From positions 6,414,809-6,478,808 of the forward strand of contig NZ_CP040297.1 of the NCBI RefSeq assembly GCF_013393945.1: 64,000 bases of DNA. The letters run 5' to 3'. This stretch comes from Nostoc sp. TCL26-01. GTDB lineage: Bacteria; Cyanobacteriota; Cyanobacteriia; Cyanobacteriales; Nostocaceae. The translations under genes were made by a program, and so were the position numbers. This document shows positions 16,946 through 25,602 of the stretch, piece after piece (the stretch's first letter is position 1; every line of letters starts with the position of its first letter). Under the pieces are notes generated by a model. It worked only from the letters and a program-made list of their open reading frames with translations, was not told the DNA's origin and searched no databases.

Positions 16946-17178
16946 TAAATAGCCACCTCTGCTTCTGTCAGAAAAGCTTCGATCACTGGTGAGTCATCTT
17001 CAAGCATTTCTTTGCCAAATATCTCGATATAGCAGCAAATAGCTGACTTGACATCGGCTAAGGCTTCTTCATAAGTATTACCTTGACCAACTACAGCCCC
17101 TTTTATACTAAGAGGATAGGCAACATAACCGTCAGAATATTTTTCTACAATAATTTTGATTTGTTTCATTACAGGCAT
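16945..17178 (-). CDS. hicB: HicB-type antitoxin
   Basis: A 77-residue HicB N-terminal domain (degenerate RNase H fold): IKIIVEKYSDGYVAYPLSIK, GAVVGQGNTYEEALADVKSA. No separate DNA-binding domain follows, as in the short HicB forms. The start may be ATG 17169 (MKQIKI), which gives the typical N-terminus, with the annotated frame opening 9 bases earlier. It is the first gene of the hicBA operon and likely autoregulates it. Confidence 0.85.
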   Translation of the reverse strand: MPVMKQIKIIVEKYSDGYVAYPLSIKGAVVGQGNTYEEALADVKSAICCYIEIFGKEMLEDDSPVIEAFLTEAEVAI

Positions 17179-17248
17179 TTAGCAAGGTAAACTTTAGGCA
17201 ATTCTGATGCAGCCTACAATAAGCAGTATATTCAATTGTAATAAATTT

Positions 17249-17449
17249 ATGGCGATCGCAGTAGCTAAACCCTTATCCTGGCTAACGACTGGTATCCGAG
17301 TCGAAAAAGTCAATAATCTGAATCTATTTAAATTTACCGACGAGTTGGATTTGCGGATGCAAGAATTACTAGATAGAAAAAAAGCAGATTCTCTCACACC
17401 AGAAGCCTTTGTTCCCATCGCCGCAATTGTAATCGTTAGGCGCTTCTGA
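17249..17449 (+). pseudogene. Truncated small cyanobacterial protein
   Basis: A 66-codon frame. FKFTDELDLRMQELLDRKKA then DSLTPEA matches the N-terminal part of a family of small cyanobacterial proteins that normally continue with an acidic LAGI/LDRIFT-like helix. Here the sequence changes after LTPEA to an unrelated FVPIAAIVIVRRF and stops, so I read it as a decayed copy. Its start ATG overlaps a HIP1-like site. Confidence 0.45.
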
Positions 17450-17494
17450 TCAAACTCACGTTAAAATCAAGTCAGCCTTCGTACTGTAGCGGTT

Positions 17495-19231
17495 GTGTCC
17501 CATATCGGTAATATTGCCGTACACTGCATAAATCCAGATTGTCAACGTCCTTATCCTCAGCCTTGGGGAAACAAATTTTGCAACAGTTGTGGCGCAGTGC
17601 TACAACTGGTAGATCGGTATGTGCCACTGCAACCTTTAGGTGCGGGGGGATTTGCCCAAATTTATACTGTATGGGATGAAAAAACGCAAAGTGAAAAAGT
17701 GCTGAAGGTGTTGGTGGAAGATTCACCCAAGGCAATGGAATTATTTACCCAGGAAGCAGCAGTTCTAGTGAGTTTACGCCATCCTGGTGTGCCAAAAGTA
17801 GAGGCTGATGGACATTTTCAAGTTAATTTATCTAATCCTAAGTCGCGCCAACTGCCTTGTCTGGTGATGGAAAAAATTTACGGGCCGACGCTGGAGGAGA
17901 TTTTACAAAAATATCCCCAAGGTTGTCCAGAAGATTTGGTTTTAAATTGGTTAACTCAAGCAATCAAGATTTTACAGGAATTACATAAGCGACAAATTAT
18001 TCACCGTGATATTAAACCTTCTAATCTGATGTTGCGGACTCCTTTACAAACGGCTTTGCCAGTTTCCGGGAGAAGTGGATGGGAACAGTTGGTATTAATT
18101 GATTTTGGGGGAGCAAAACAATTTAGTAGAGATAGGCTACGTCAACAATCTAGTTCTACAAGATTATTTTCTTCTGGTTACAGTCCACCAGAACAGGTGA
18201 CTGGGGGACACATCGGGACGGGGGCTGATTTTTATGCCCTGGGGCGAACGATGATTGAATTACTGACGGGTAAGTATCCGCCAGAGTTGGAAGATCCGCA
18301 GACGGGGGAGTTGCAGTGGCGACATCGAGTCAATGTGAAGCCGGAGTTGGCAGATTTACTTGATGATATGGTAAAGGAAGATGTGCGATCGCGTCCCGCA
18401 AATGCAGCTATTATTCAAAAACGATTGGCAAAAATTACCCAATCATCTCAGCCTGGAGGATCATTTAGTTTCCAGCCAATTATTAATCAACTGGCACAGT
18501 GGCATCAATTAGCTGGACAAGGTTTACATAACCTGAGCCAAACTTTAGGCAAAATCATTTTGTCAATTGTCCAGGCAATATTTCAAGTCATCAAAGCCTG
18601 TGTTGTCACAATTTGGGCGATGCTATTAACTGGTGTTGGTGCTACTGTTGGCACGATCGCTGGATTTATTTTGGCATATCGCACAAGTTTAGGCGATCGC
18701 TTGAGTGAATTTATCTCGACTCAGTTAGCGGAATTAGTTCCTAATACTCCCTCTGGATTTGGGGCAGAAATTTTAGTATTTGCTTTTGCCGGTTTAGGTA
18801 CAGCTTGGGGACTCACCATGTCTGGGTCTTTTGCTCAACGACGGCGATTTTTGGTAGCCTCATTCATGGGTATGATTAGCTACGTCTTTGGTTGGTTATT
18901 TTTGCAAGTCATGACAACAGCTATAGCCCCTGATGAAGCTTTAGTGGGAGCAACAGCGATCGCTGTTTTCTTATTATCCCTGAGTATGGGTTTCCGTAGC
19001 CATCACATAGTTTATGCCATTATGGGTGGCTTTGGGAGTGCGATCGCTCTTGCCGTCCTCTTAATCTTAGGATTTCCCCCCACCATCATCCCATCTTCTA
19101 GCCCCCATCCCTGGTCAGAATTATCTCTCCCCATTGTTTTTTTCGCTTCTACAGGCATTCTCATGAGTTTTTGGTTAGCCGTTACCTACTACCTAATTGT
19201 CCCCACATTGCGTTTTTTAGGCTGGCGCTGA
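17495..19231 (+). CDS. Membrane-anchored serine/threonine protein kinase with zinc ribbon
   Basis: A 578-residue Hanks-type kinase starting at GTG 17495. Residues 10-35 form a zinc ribbon (CINPDCQRPYP, then CNSCGAVL). Residues 40-320 are the kinase: PLGAGGFAQIYTVWD, KVLKVLVED, catalytic HRDIKPSNLM, and IDFGGAKQF in place of a plain DFG-L. Residues about 350-578 contain some six hydrophobic stretches (for example FLVASFMGMISYVFGWLFLQ and SLPIVFFASTGILMSF), so the kinase is anchored in a membrane. It stands alone, with hicBA upstream in the opposite direction. Likely signals membrane state; substrates unknown. Confidence 0.93.
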   Translation: MSHIGNIAVHCINPDCQRPYPQPWGNKFCNSCGAVLQLVDRYVPLQPLGAGGFAQIYTVWDEKTQSEKVLKVLVEDSPKAMELFTQEAAVLVSLRHPGVPKVEADGHFQVNLSNPKSRQLPCLVMEKIYGPTLEEILQKYPQGCPEDLVLNWLTQAIKILQELHKRQIIHRDIKPSNLMLRTPLQTALPVSGRSGWEQLVLIDFGGAKQFSRDRLRQQSSSTRLFSSGYSPPEQVTGGHIGTGADFYALGRTMIELLTGKYPPELEDPQTGELQWRHRVNVKPELADLLDDMVKEDVRSRPANAAIIQKRLAKITQSSQPGGSFSFQPIINQLAQWHQLAGQGLHNLSQTLGKIILSIVQAIFQVIKACVVTIWAMLLTGVGATVGTIAGFILAYRTSLGDRLSEFISTQLAELVPNTPSGFGAEILVFAFAGLGTAWGLTMSGSFAQRRRFLVASFMGMISYVFGWLFLQVMTTAIAPDEALVGATAIAVFLLSLSMGFRSHHIVYAIMGGFGSAIALAVLLILGFPPTIIPSSSPHPWSELSLPIVFFASTGILMSFWLAVTYYLIVPTLRFLGWR

Positions 19232-19318
19232 GTTTAGCTCTTAACTTTGTGCCTGTGTGTTAAAAAGTAATTTATTTAAACACAGAGACACAGAGCCACA
19301 GAAAGTCGATACCAAATC

Positions 19319-19948
19319 CTACAAAACCCCTTTAGAACTAGGAATTGTACCTGCGCGGCGAGGATCTACCTCTATTGCCATTCTGGTGGCTCTGGCAAAG
19401 GCTTTAAATGTAGCTTCAATGATGTGATGGGAATTGATGCCGTCTAATTGGCGAATATGCAGTGTCATTTGGCTATGGTTGACCAATGCTACAAAAAATT
19501 CTCTCACTAATTGCGTGTCATAGGTTCCTACCCGTTGAGTCGGAATTTGCAAGCCGTAGCTGAGGTGAGGACGGCCAGAGAAATCGAGGGCTACTTGTAC
19601 TAAAGCTTCGTCTAAAGGTGCGAGAAAATTACCAAAGCGGACAATACCTTTGCGATCGCCTAATGCTTGATATAAAGCTTGTCCTAAAGTGATACCTACG
19701 TCTTCATTTGTGTGGTGATCATCAATTTCCCAGTCTCCCTTGGCTCTGACATCCAAGTCAATCAATCCGTGGGAGGAAATCTGATGCAACATATGGTCTA
19801 AAAACGGAATACCAGTGGCTGCGTTACAAATGCCTGTACCATCTAGATTGATTGTCACCTCGATATCAGTTTCCCCTGTTGTCCGGTGAACAGAGGCAAT
19901 TCGCGGTAAGGAAGATAAATTTACTTGGGGATAATTGGTGATTTGCAT
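19319..19948 (-). CDS. hisB: Imidazoleglycerol-phosphate dehydratase
   Basis: Dehydrates imidazole glycerol phosphate to imidazole acetol phosphate in histidine synthesis, using two manganese ions. The 209-residue single-function form starts at MQITNYPQVNLSSLPRIASV (ATG 19948); the longer open frame upstream is repeat-derived DNA. Metal-ligand motifs are DDHHTNEDVGI and NSHHIIEATFKAFARA, with FLDHMLHQISSHGL near the front. It lies 103 bases downstream of fabI on the same strand across a short repeat array. Confidence 0.97.
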   Translation of the reverse strand: MQITNYPQVNLSSLPRIASVHRTTGETDIEVTINLDGTGICNAATGIPFLDHMLHQISSHGLIDLDVRAKGDWEIDDHHTNEDVGITLGQALYQALGDRKGIVRFGNFLAPLDEALVQVALDFSGRPHLSYGLQIPTQRVGTYDTQLVREFFVALVNHSQMTLHIRQLDGINSHHIIEATFKAFARATRMAIEVDPRRAGTIPSSKGVL

Positions 19949-19949
19949 A

Positions 19950-20000
19950 GAGACTGGGGACAAGGGGACAAGGGGACAAGGAAGGGGACAAAGGGAAAAA
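19950..20000. repeat. GGGGACAA-type STRR array between fabI and hisB
   Basis: Tandem ggggacaagg-type units. Related arrays occur inside the histidine kinase gene at about 30385-30490 and near 54740-54775. Confidence 0.75.
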
Positions 20001-20051
20001 CTTGTATAGGTTCTTTCCCCCATCTCCCTCTTTCCCCATCCCCTCATCCTA

Positions 20052-20828
20052 TTACATTCCCATGATTTCATACCCTGCATCCACGTACAGGACTTGTCCG
20101 GTGATGCCGCTAGCTAAATCACTGGCCAAGAATGCCGCAGTATTGCCCACTTCTAACTGGGTGACAGTACGACGCAGGGGTGCTACTTGTTCTACATGGT
20201 GAATCATATCTAAAATGCCACCAACGGCGCTGGATGCTAAGGTGCGGATGGGGCCGGCAGATATGGCATTTACCCGAATATTTTGGGGGCCTAATTCTGA
20301 TGCTAAATAACGCACACTCGATTCTAATCCTGCTTTGGCAACTCCCATAACGTTGTAGTTAGGCACTGCTCTCACACCACCTAAATAGGTCAATGTAATG
20401 ATGCTACCGCCTTCTGTCATTAGAGGTTTTGCTGCACCACTTAACTGCACCAACGAATAGGTACTAATTTCTAAAGCAGTGGCAAAACCAGCGCGAGAAG
20501 TTTGGCTAAAATCTCCTGTCAAATCATCTTTGTTAGCAAAAGCAAGACAGTGAATCAGAATATCTACCCTACCCCATTTATCACGGATGGTTTCAAAGGT
20601 AGACTGAATCTGTTCGTCGTTTTGGACATTACAGGGAAGAAATAAACTAGGGTTGAGTGGTTCTACTAGTTCGGCAACTTTCTTCTCCATTTTGCCTTTT
20701 TCATCTGGTAGGTAAGTTATACCAAGATTAGCTCCGGCAGCGTGCAGTTGTTGGGCAATTCCCCAAGCAATAGAGCGATTATTGGCGATACCTGTAACCA
20801 GGGCGTTTTTTCCAGTCAGATTCAGCAT
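20052..20828 (-). CDS. fabI: Enoyl-[acyl-carrier-protein] reductase (NADH)
   Basis: Reduces trans-2-enoyl-ACP in the last step of each fatty-acid elongation round. The 258-residue form starts at MLNLTGKNALVTGIANNRSI (ATG 20828), the FabI nucleotide-binding motif; an upstream extension of the frame is repeat DNA. The catalytic Tyr-x6-Lys is in YNVMGVAKAGLESS and the substrate-loop region is SAGPIRTLASSAVGG. It is divergent from ntcA, with a 560-base shared upstream region. The neighbourhood hisB-fabI-ntcA matches that of Anabaena sp. PCC 7120. Confidence 0.97.
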   Translation of the reverse strand: MLNLTGKNALVTGIANNRSIAWGIAQQLHAAGANLGITYLPDEKGKMEKKVAELVEPLNPSLFLPCNVQNDEQIQSTFETIRDKWGRVDILIHCLAFANKDDLTGDFSQTSRAGFATALEISTYSLVQLSGAAKPLMTEGGSIITLTYLGGVRAVPNYNVMGVAKAGLESSVRYLASELGPQNIRVNAISAGPIRTLASSAVGGILDMIHHVEQVAPLRRTVTQLEVGNTAAFLASDLASGITGQVLYVDAGYEIMGM

Positions 20829-21391
20829 AAAAACTTTTGATGTAATTAACGTGAGAGATTCATTAGTAAAGAGTGCTGAGAATGAGTAATGAGTGCTGTT
20901 AGCGAAAGCGGAGCGATGCAGCCCGTGCTGAGTGCTGAGTAGTGAGTTGTCAGTTGTCCGTGGCAATTCTTATTCTCCTCTGCTCCTTTCTAGCCCCTAG
21001 CCTCTAGCCTCCATCCCCTAAATGCCTTCATTAGGAGCATACTAGAATCTGGGGTGCGTTTGTCTTTGTTTTATACAGGATTCGTCAAAATGATTATTAG
21101 TAAGAATGTTTTCTCAAATAAAAATGTCTGTTATTGCTGAAGATTTTTTCAAGATTACTTAATTTTTTATGCAAAAAACCTGATGGTTACATGAAGTAGA
21201 AGTATCTATCAAGAACAGCTAGCTAAAAATAGCAGAAATTGGGTATCATTATGAACAAATAACTATAAAGTTGTATGTTTGAGTATAGTAAAGTACAGAA
21301 AGGTTAACGGTGCTTTATTGATTTTTCAGGTGTATTCTTAGGTAATTAGTTTTGATTTTTTGTTTTTCCGGCATTGGGTAGGGGAAGGGAG
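20829..21391. other. Divergent fabI-ntcA promoter region
   Basis: The fabI-proximal part (about 20870-20955) contains GTGCTGAG/AATGAGTA-type STRR units. The ntcA-proximal part is AT-rich and holds a perfect GTA-N8-TAC site at 21283-21296. In other Nostocales ntcA has several start points; I cannot place them here. Confidence 0.6.
21283..21296 (+). promoter_or_regulatory. NtcA-type binding site upstream of ntcA
   Basis: GTATAGTAAAGTAC fits the NtcA palindrome GTA-N8-TAC exactly. It lies 95 bases before the chosen ntcA start. No perfect TAN3T -10 box sits 20-24 bases downstream (the best AT-rich stretch is ttattgat). Autoregulation of ntcA is established in Anabaena, so the site fits biology, but such palindromes also occur by chance. 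Confidence 0.5.
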
Positions 21392-22063
21392 ATGATCGTG
21401 ACACAAGATAAGGCCCTAGCAAATGTTTTTCGTCAGATGGCAACCGGCGCTTTTCCGCCTGTTGTCGAAACGTTTGAACGCAATAAAACGATCTTTTTTC
21501 CTGGCGATCCAGCTGAACGAGTTTATTTTCTTTTGAAAGGCGCTGTGAAACTTTCCAGGGTGTACGAGGCAGGAGAAGAAATTACAGTTGCACTGCTGAG
21601 AGAAAATAGCGTTTTTGGTGTGTTGTCTTTGTTGACAGGAAACAAGTCGGATCGGTTTTATCATGCGGTGGCATTTACACCTGTAGAGTTATTGTCTGCA
21701 CCAATTGAACAAGTTGAGCAAGCACTCAAGGAAAATCCAGAATTATCGATGTTGATGCTGCGGGGTCTATCTTCGCGGATTCTGCAAACAGAGATGATGA
21801 TTGAAACCTTAGCTCACCGGGATATGGGTTCGAGGTTGGTGAGTTTTCTGTTGATTCTCTGTCGTGATTTTGGTGTGCCTTGTGCTGATGGCATCACCAT
21901 TGATCTGAAGCTATCTCATCAAGCGATCGCTGAAGCCATCGGTTCTACTCGCGTTACCGTTACTCGGTTATTAGGGGATTTGCGTGAGAAGAAGATGATT
22001 TCTATCCACAAAAAGAAAATCACTGTGCATAAACCCGTAACTCTCAGTCGGCAGTTCACTTAA
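21392..22063 (+). CDS. ntcA: Global nitrogen regulator NtcA
   Basis: CRP/FNR-family transcription factor that, with 2-oxoglutarate and PipX, activates nitrogen-assimilation and heterocyst genes. The 223-residue protein starts at [16 protein letters not shown] (ATG 21392, with ribosome site gaaggga); the frame opens 6 codons earlier at a TTG that I reject. Residues about 30-130 are the cyclic-nucleotide-type beta-barrel ([20 protein letters not shown]), and about 150-223 the winged helix with recognition helix [20 protein letters not shown]. The next plus-strand gene is the DUF3084 gene, as in Anabaena. Confidence 0.99.
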
Positions 22064-22367
22064 ATCAGTGAACAGTTATCACAGCGTATGGTGGGGGATT
22101 TAAACCCACCACCAACGCCTACCACTAATTGGTGCGGTGTTTCGCCAAGGATAAATACATCACTCTTCACTGATAACTGATAACTGATAACTGTTAAAAG
22201 CTGATGGAGTGAGGAAGGGTGGCTCGTGTTATATTTCTTTAAGTAACACCCATAGTTGGAAGTAAATCTAAAATCTTGAGTAATTTCGGCTATTGTTACC
22301 CTCCCATACTCCACAGATAATGATTGAAAGTAGTAGGCTGTATCTGGACGCATTTCGGTAGCGGAAG
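22064..22367. other. Gap after ntcA with hairpin and STRR
   Basis: ggtggg (22090-22095) and cccacc (22105-22110) can pair as a weak hairpin after ntcA. An ACTGATAACTGATAACTG array sits at about 22166-22194. Nothing else is recognised. Confidence 0.5.
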
Positions 22368-23858
22368 ATGACCACCGGGTACATCCTCATCGCAGCAATT
22401 CTAATTTTGGGAGGCGTAATTGCCACTGTTGGCGATCGCATCGGCACAAGAGTTGGCAAAGCCCGCCTCTCTCTATTTAAGCTTCGCCCCAAAAATACGG
22501 CTGTACTGGTAACTATTCTCACTGGTGGGTTGATTTCAGCCACAACCCTGGCAATCTTGTTTATTGCTGACGAAGGCTTACGCAAAGGGGTTTTTGAGTT
22601 AGAAGATATTCAAAAAGACCTCAGACAAAAGCGGGAACAGTTAAAAGTCGCAGAAGCCCAAAAAAGTCAGGTAGAAAATGAGCGCAATAAAGCCAATCAA
22701 GAATTAGAGATTACAAGAAACGATAAAAAACAGGTAGAAACTCAGCGAGACGAAGCTAAAAAAGAAAAATTAAAAGCGCAAAAAGACTTAGCACAAACCC
22801 AATCACAATTCCAGCGTACACAAAAACAACTTGGGCAAATAGTCACACAATATAGGCGAGCGATCGCTGAACTACAAAGCGTTTACAATCAAAGAAAAGC
22901 CCTACAAGCAGCAGTTGAACAACTCAGGACAGAACGCCAAAAATTATTTGCAGAAGCCAAAAAAGCCATAGAACAACGGGATCGAGAACTAGCTAACCGC
23001 CAAAAAGCTATAGAACAACGCGATAGGGAACTAGCTAATCGCCAAGAAACTATAGAACAACGCGATCGCAAAATTTCCCAACTCGATAAACTCATCCAAA
23101 ATCGCAACGTAGAAATTACAGCCCGCGAAGAAGTAATTGCTAAGAGAGAATCTCGTCTCAAAGAATTAGAAAAACAGCAAGATTATTTAGAACAAGAAGT
23201 AGCTAGACTGGAAAAATATTACCAGTCATATCGTGATTTACGTTTAGGTAAACTAGCATTAGTGCGTGGGCAAGTTTTAGCCGGTGGTGTAGTTCGCGTT
23301 AACCAAGCTACAGCAGCTCGTCAGGTAATCATACAACTACTACGAGAAGCCAACCGTAACGCTAATATCGAATTAACAGAACCTGGAACAAATTTTACAG
23401 AAACAGAACTACTACGTGTGACTCCAGATAGAGTTGACCAGCTAGTTAAACAAATTGATGATGGTAGAGAATATGTAGTGAGAATATTCTCGGCTGGCAA
23501 TTATGTGAGGGGAGAAAAGCAAATAGAATTTTTCGCTGATACAGCCAGAAATGTCTTAGTATTTTCTGGCGGTGAGGTTTTAGCCACCACTACGGCTGAT
23601 CCTAAAACCATGACATCCTATCAACTCAGGCAAAGACTAGATTTATTAATTTCCGCATCGCAATTTCGGGCGAGAAATGCCGGCATCGTGGAAGGTGTGC
23701 AAATAGATGGTGCTTTTGTTCGTTTTATCTCTTTACTAGGACAAGTTAGTCAACCAATCGAAATAAAAGCGATCGCCACCGAAGATACTTACACCGCAGG
23801 GCCTTTAAGAGTTAAATTAGTAGCAATTCAAAACGGGCAAATTATTTTTAGTACTTAA
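22368..23858 (+). CDS. DUF3084 coiled-coil membrane protein
   Basis: A 496-residue protein of the cyanobacterial DUF3084 family. Two membrane segments lie near residues 4-22 (YILIAAILILGGVIATVGDR) and 45-66 (TAVLVTILTGGLISATTLAI). A long coiled coil follows (about 75-285), with a threefold repeat of AIEQRDRELANRQ near residues 200-235. The C-terminal 200 residues are a globular region beginning RLGKLALVRGQVLAGGVVRV. The family is conserved beside ntcA in Nostocales. Function is unknown; a role at the cell envelope is suggested by the topology. Confidence 0.85.
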   Translation: MTTGYILIAAILILGGVIATVGDRIGTRVGKARLSLFKLRPKNTAVLVTILTGGLISATTLAILFIADEGLRKGVFELEDIQKDLRQKREQLKVAEAQKSQVENERNKANQELEITRNDKKQVETQRDEAKKEKLKAQKDLAQTQSQFQRTQKQLGQIVTQYRRAIAELQSVYNQRKALQAAVEQLRTERQKLFAEAKKAIEQRDRELANRQKAIEQRDRELANRQETIEQRDRKISQLDKLIQNRNVEITAREEVIAKRESRLKELEKQQDYLEQEVARLEKYYQSYRDLRLGKLALVRGQVLAGGVVRVNQATAARQVIIQLLREANRNANIELTEPGTNFTETELLRVTPDRVDQLVKQIDDGREYVVRIFSAGNYVRGEKQIEFFADTARNVLVFSGGEVLATTTADPKTMTSYQLRQRLDLLISASQFRARNAGIVEGVQIDGAFVRFISLLGQVSQPIEIKAIATEDTYTAGPLRVKLVAIQNGQIIFST

Positions 23859-23885
23859 ATAATAACTGTTAACCACCGAAGTATT

Positions 23886-24590
23886 ATGTATAATTACAAC
23901 CCTTTAGAATGCCTACCTTCATCGGCGGAACTACCAGATTCTGATGACACTCCTGTGGATAACGAACTGCAAATATTAATTCCCAATTTATTGTTAGCCA
24001 TCTTAGCTGCGATTTGGCAAACCCGTAATGACTGGTTTTTCGGTATCAATATGGGGATTTACCATACACCATTACAACCTGCTATTGTCCCCGATGGATT
24101 TTTGAGTTTGGGTGTTGAACGTTTTGTTGGAGAAAATGGACGTTCTAGTTACGTTTTTTGGGAAGAAGAAGGGATTGCACCCATTTTAGCTTTAGAAGTG
24201 ATTTCTCAAACTTACAATGGCGAGTATGAACAAAAGAAAATAGATTATGCCCAATTAGGCATTTTATATTATGCCATTTATGCGCCTACACGGCTACGTC
24301 GTAAGCGTCAACGTTTAGAAGTTTATCGCTTAATTGAAGGTCAGTACATTTTACAACTCGGCGATAAAATTTGGATGCCGGAAATTGGTTTAGGTATCGG
24401 ACGAGAACAGGGTACTTATCAAGGAAGAACACGAGAATGGTTGTTTTGGTATGACCAAGATGGTAACAGATACCAAACTCCTGAAGAGGTAAACGCACAA
24501 CAGCAACAACAATTAGAACAAACTCAACAACAGCTTCAAGAACTTTTAGCCAGATTACAACAACAAGGTATTGACCCAAATTTACTATGA
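23886..24590 (+). CDS. Uma2 family (DUF820) nuclease-like protein with Q-rich coiled-coil tail
   Basis: A 234-residue Uma2 member different from the one at 1856. The core motifs are IVPDGFLSLGVERF, ILALEVISQTYNGEYEQKKI, YAQLGILYYAIYAP and KIWMPEIGLGIG. The C-terminal 35 residues are a glutamine-rich coil (AQQQQQLEQTQQQLQELLAR), frequent in this family. It lies 27 bases after the DUF3084 stop, so it may be co-transcribed. Nuclease activity is not shown for most members. Confidence 0.85.
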   Translation: MYNYNPLECLPSSAELPDSDDTPVDNELQILIPNLLLAILAAIWQTRNDWFFGINMGIYHTPLQPAIVPDGFLSLGVERFVGENGRSSYVFWEEEGIAPILALEVISQTYNGEYEQKKIDYAQLGILYYAIYAPTRLRRKRQRLEVYRLIEGQYILQLGDKIWMPEIGLGIGREQGTYQGRTREWLFWYDQDGNRYQTPEEVNAQQQQQLEQTQQQLQELLARLQQQGIDPNLL

Positions 24591-24664
24591 AATACCCCAG
24601 GCTCAAACTTTTGTTAGGTAAAGGTATTTCGTCGTAAGAGCCTATTTACATGGGTAAAAATCAG

Positions 24665-24760
24665 ATGACAACATGGGTACTTGATACTGACCATGTTTCA
24701 CAACTCTAACGAGGTCATCCAATAGTAGTTAGTAAAGTAGCTATTCCCAATTCCCCATTA
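24665..24760 (+). pseudogene. Relic of a VapC-type PIN toxin N-terminus
   Basis: The frame reads MTTWVLDTDHVSQL, then a stop, then RGHPIVVSKVAI in the same frame. LDTDHVS is the first acidic motif of PIN-domain VapC proteins, and the following residues match the normal continuation. The rest of the about 130-residue protein is missing, so only a fragment survives between the Uma2 and YqgF genes. Confidence 0.65.
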
Positions 24761-24785
24761 TTTACACCGACCTACTTAATTTATT

Positions 24786-25220
24786 ATGTCCTTTAGCCAA
24801 TTTTCGCCCACACAACCAGTTATTTTAGGCTTTGATCCGGGGAAAGATAAGTGTGGTTTAGCAGTGATGGGATTGGATCGGCAATTATGCTACCACCAAG
24901 TCGTCCCTTCTCCAGCAGCGATCGCCACTATTGATACCCTCAGACAACAGTTTCCCATATCTTTACTAGTCATGGGTAATCAAACTACAGCAAAACGCTG
25001 GAAACAACAGCTACAGGAAGAATTAGTCGAGCCTTTAAATGTGATTTTAGTAGACGAGCGCTACAGTACCTTAGAAGCACGCGATCGCTATTGGCAGATG
25101 TTTCCCCCTCAAGGACTAACTAAGCTACTACCACAAGGTATGCGCCAGCCACCACGCCCCATAGATGATATCGTCGCCATTCTCCTAATTGAAAGATATT
25201 TAAATCGTCTTAGTCAATAG
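24786..25220 (+). CDS. Pre-16S rRNA-processing nuclease YqgF / RuvX-like
   Basis: A 144-residue RuvC-like (RNase H fold) protein. The metal-binding acids are in GFDPGKDKCGLAV, VDERYSTLEARDRYW and RPIDDIVAILLIERYL. The family cleaves the 5' end of 16S rRNA precursors in E. coli. This member is the divergent cyanobacterial form, with GKDKCG in place of the usual GxKRIG, so the exact role is less certain. It starts 195 bases after the Uma2 gene. Confidence 0.8.
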   Translation: MSFSQFSPTQPVILGFDPGKDKCGLAVMGLDRQLCYHQVVPSPAAIATIDTLRQQFPISLLVMGNQTTAKRWKQQLQEELVEPLNVILVDERYSTLEARDRYWQMFPPQGLTKLLPQGMRQPPRPIDDIVAILLIERYLNRLSQ

Positions 25221-25336
25221 TCAATGGTCATTAGTCATTAGTCAATGGTCAATGGTCAATGGTCATTAGTCATTCGACTTCCGACTTCTACTCAGCACTC
25301 CCTCACTCCTTCACTCCCTCACTCAGCACTCTCCTG
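25216..25336. repeat. STRR array after the YqgF gene
   Basis: Tandem AGTCAATGGTCATT-type heptamers (25216-25275), then CACTCCCTCACTC-type units (about 25295-25330). The first units overlap the YqgF stop. Confidence 0.8.
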
Positions 25337-25338
25337 TT

Positions 25339-25602
25339 TCATAACTGTGCGCGAATGGTAAAAGCATAATCCCCCCCTGGTTCTAGTTGATAATCTTGCT
25401 GTTCCAAAAAACGACCTAAAGGTTCTTTGATTAAGGCGCGTCCTTGGGAAGGTTTGACTAGGAGTTCTCCCCGACGGAAGTGCCATTGGAAATGCCACTC
25501 AAAGTCACCAGCACTCACTTCACCTTCCAAGAAGCCGTGTTGCCATGATTGGCGTGTAATTTTTACGTAAGCAGTAGTTTCCGGCAGACGTTTAGCACTC
25601 AC
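25339..25602 (-). CDS. DUF3146 family protein
   Basis: An 87-residue protein of a cyanobacteria-specific family: RLPETTAYVKITRQSWQHGF, then GEVSAGDFEWHFQWHFRRGE and FLEQQDYQLEPGGDYAFTIR. It looks like a single compact beta-rich domain with no known function. It is convergent with the YqgF gene across the repeat array and divergent from the gene at 26114. Confidence 0.8.
   Translation of the reverse strand: MSAKRLPETTAYVKITRQSWQHGFLEGEVSAGDFEWHFQWHFRRGELLVKPSQGRALIKEPLGRFLEQQDYQLEPGGDYAFTIRAQL

Noticed and set aside
20002..20202. Plus-strand open frame between hisB and fabI
   Set aside because: Shadow of hisB/fabI coding and repeat DNA.
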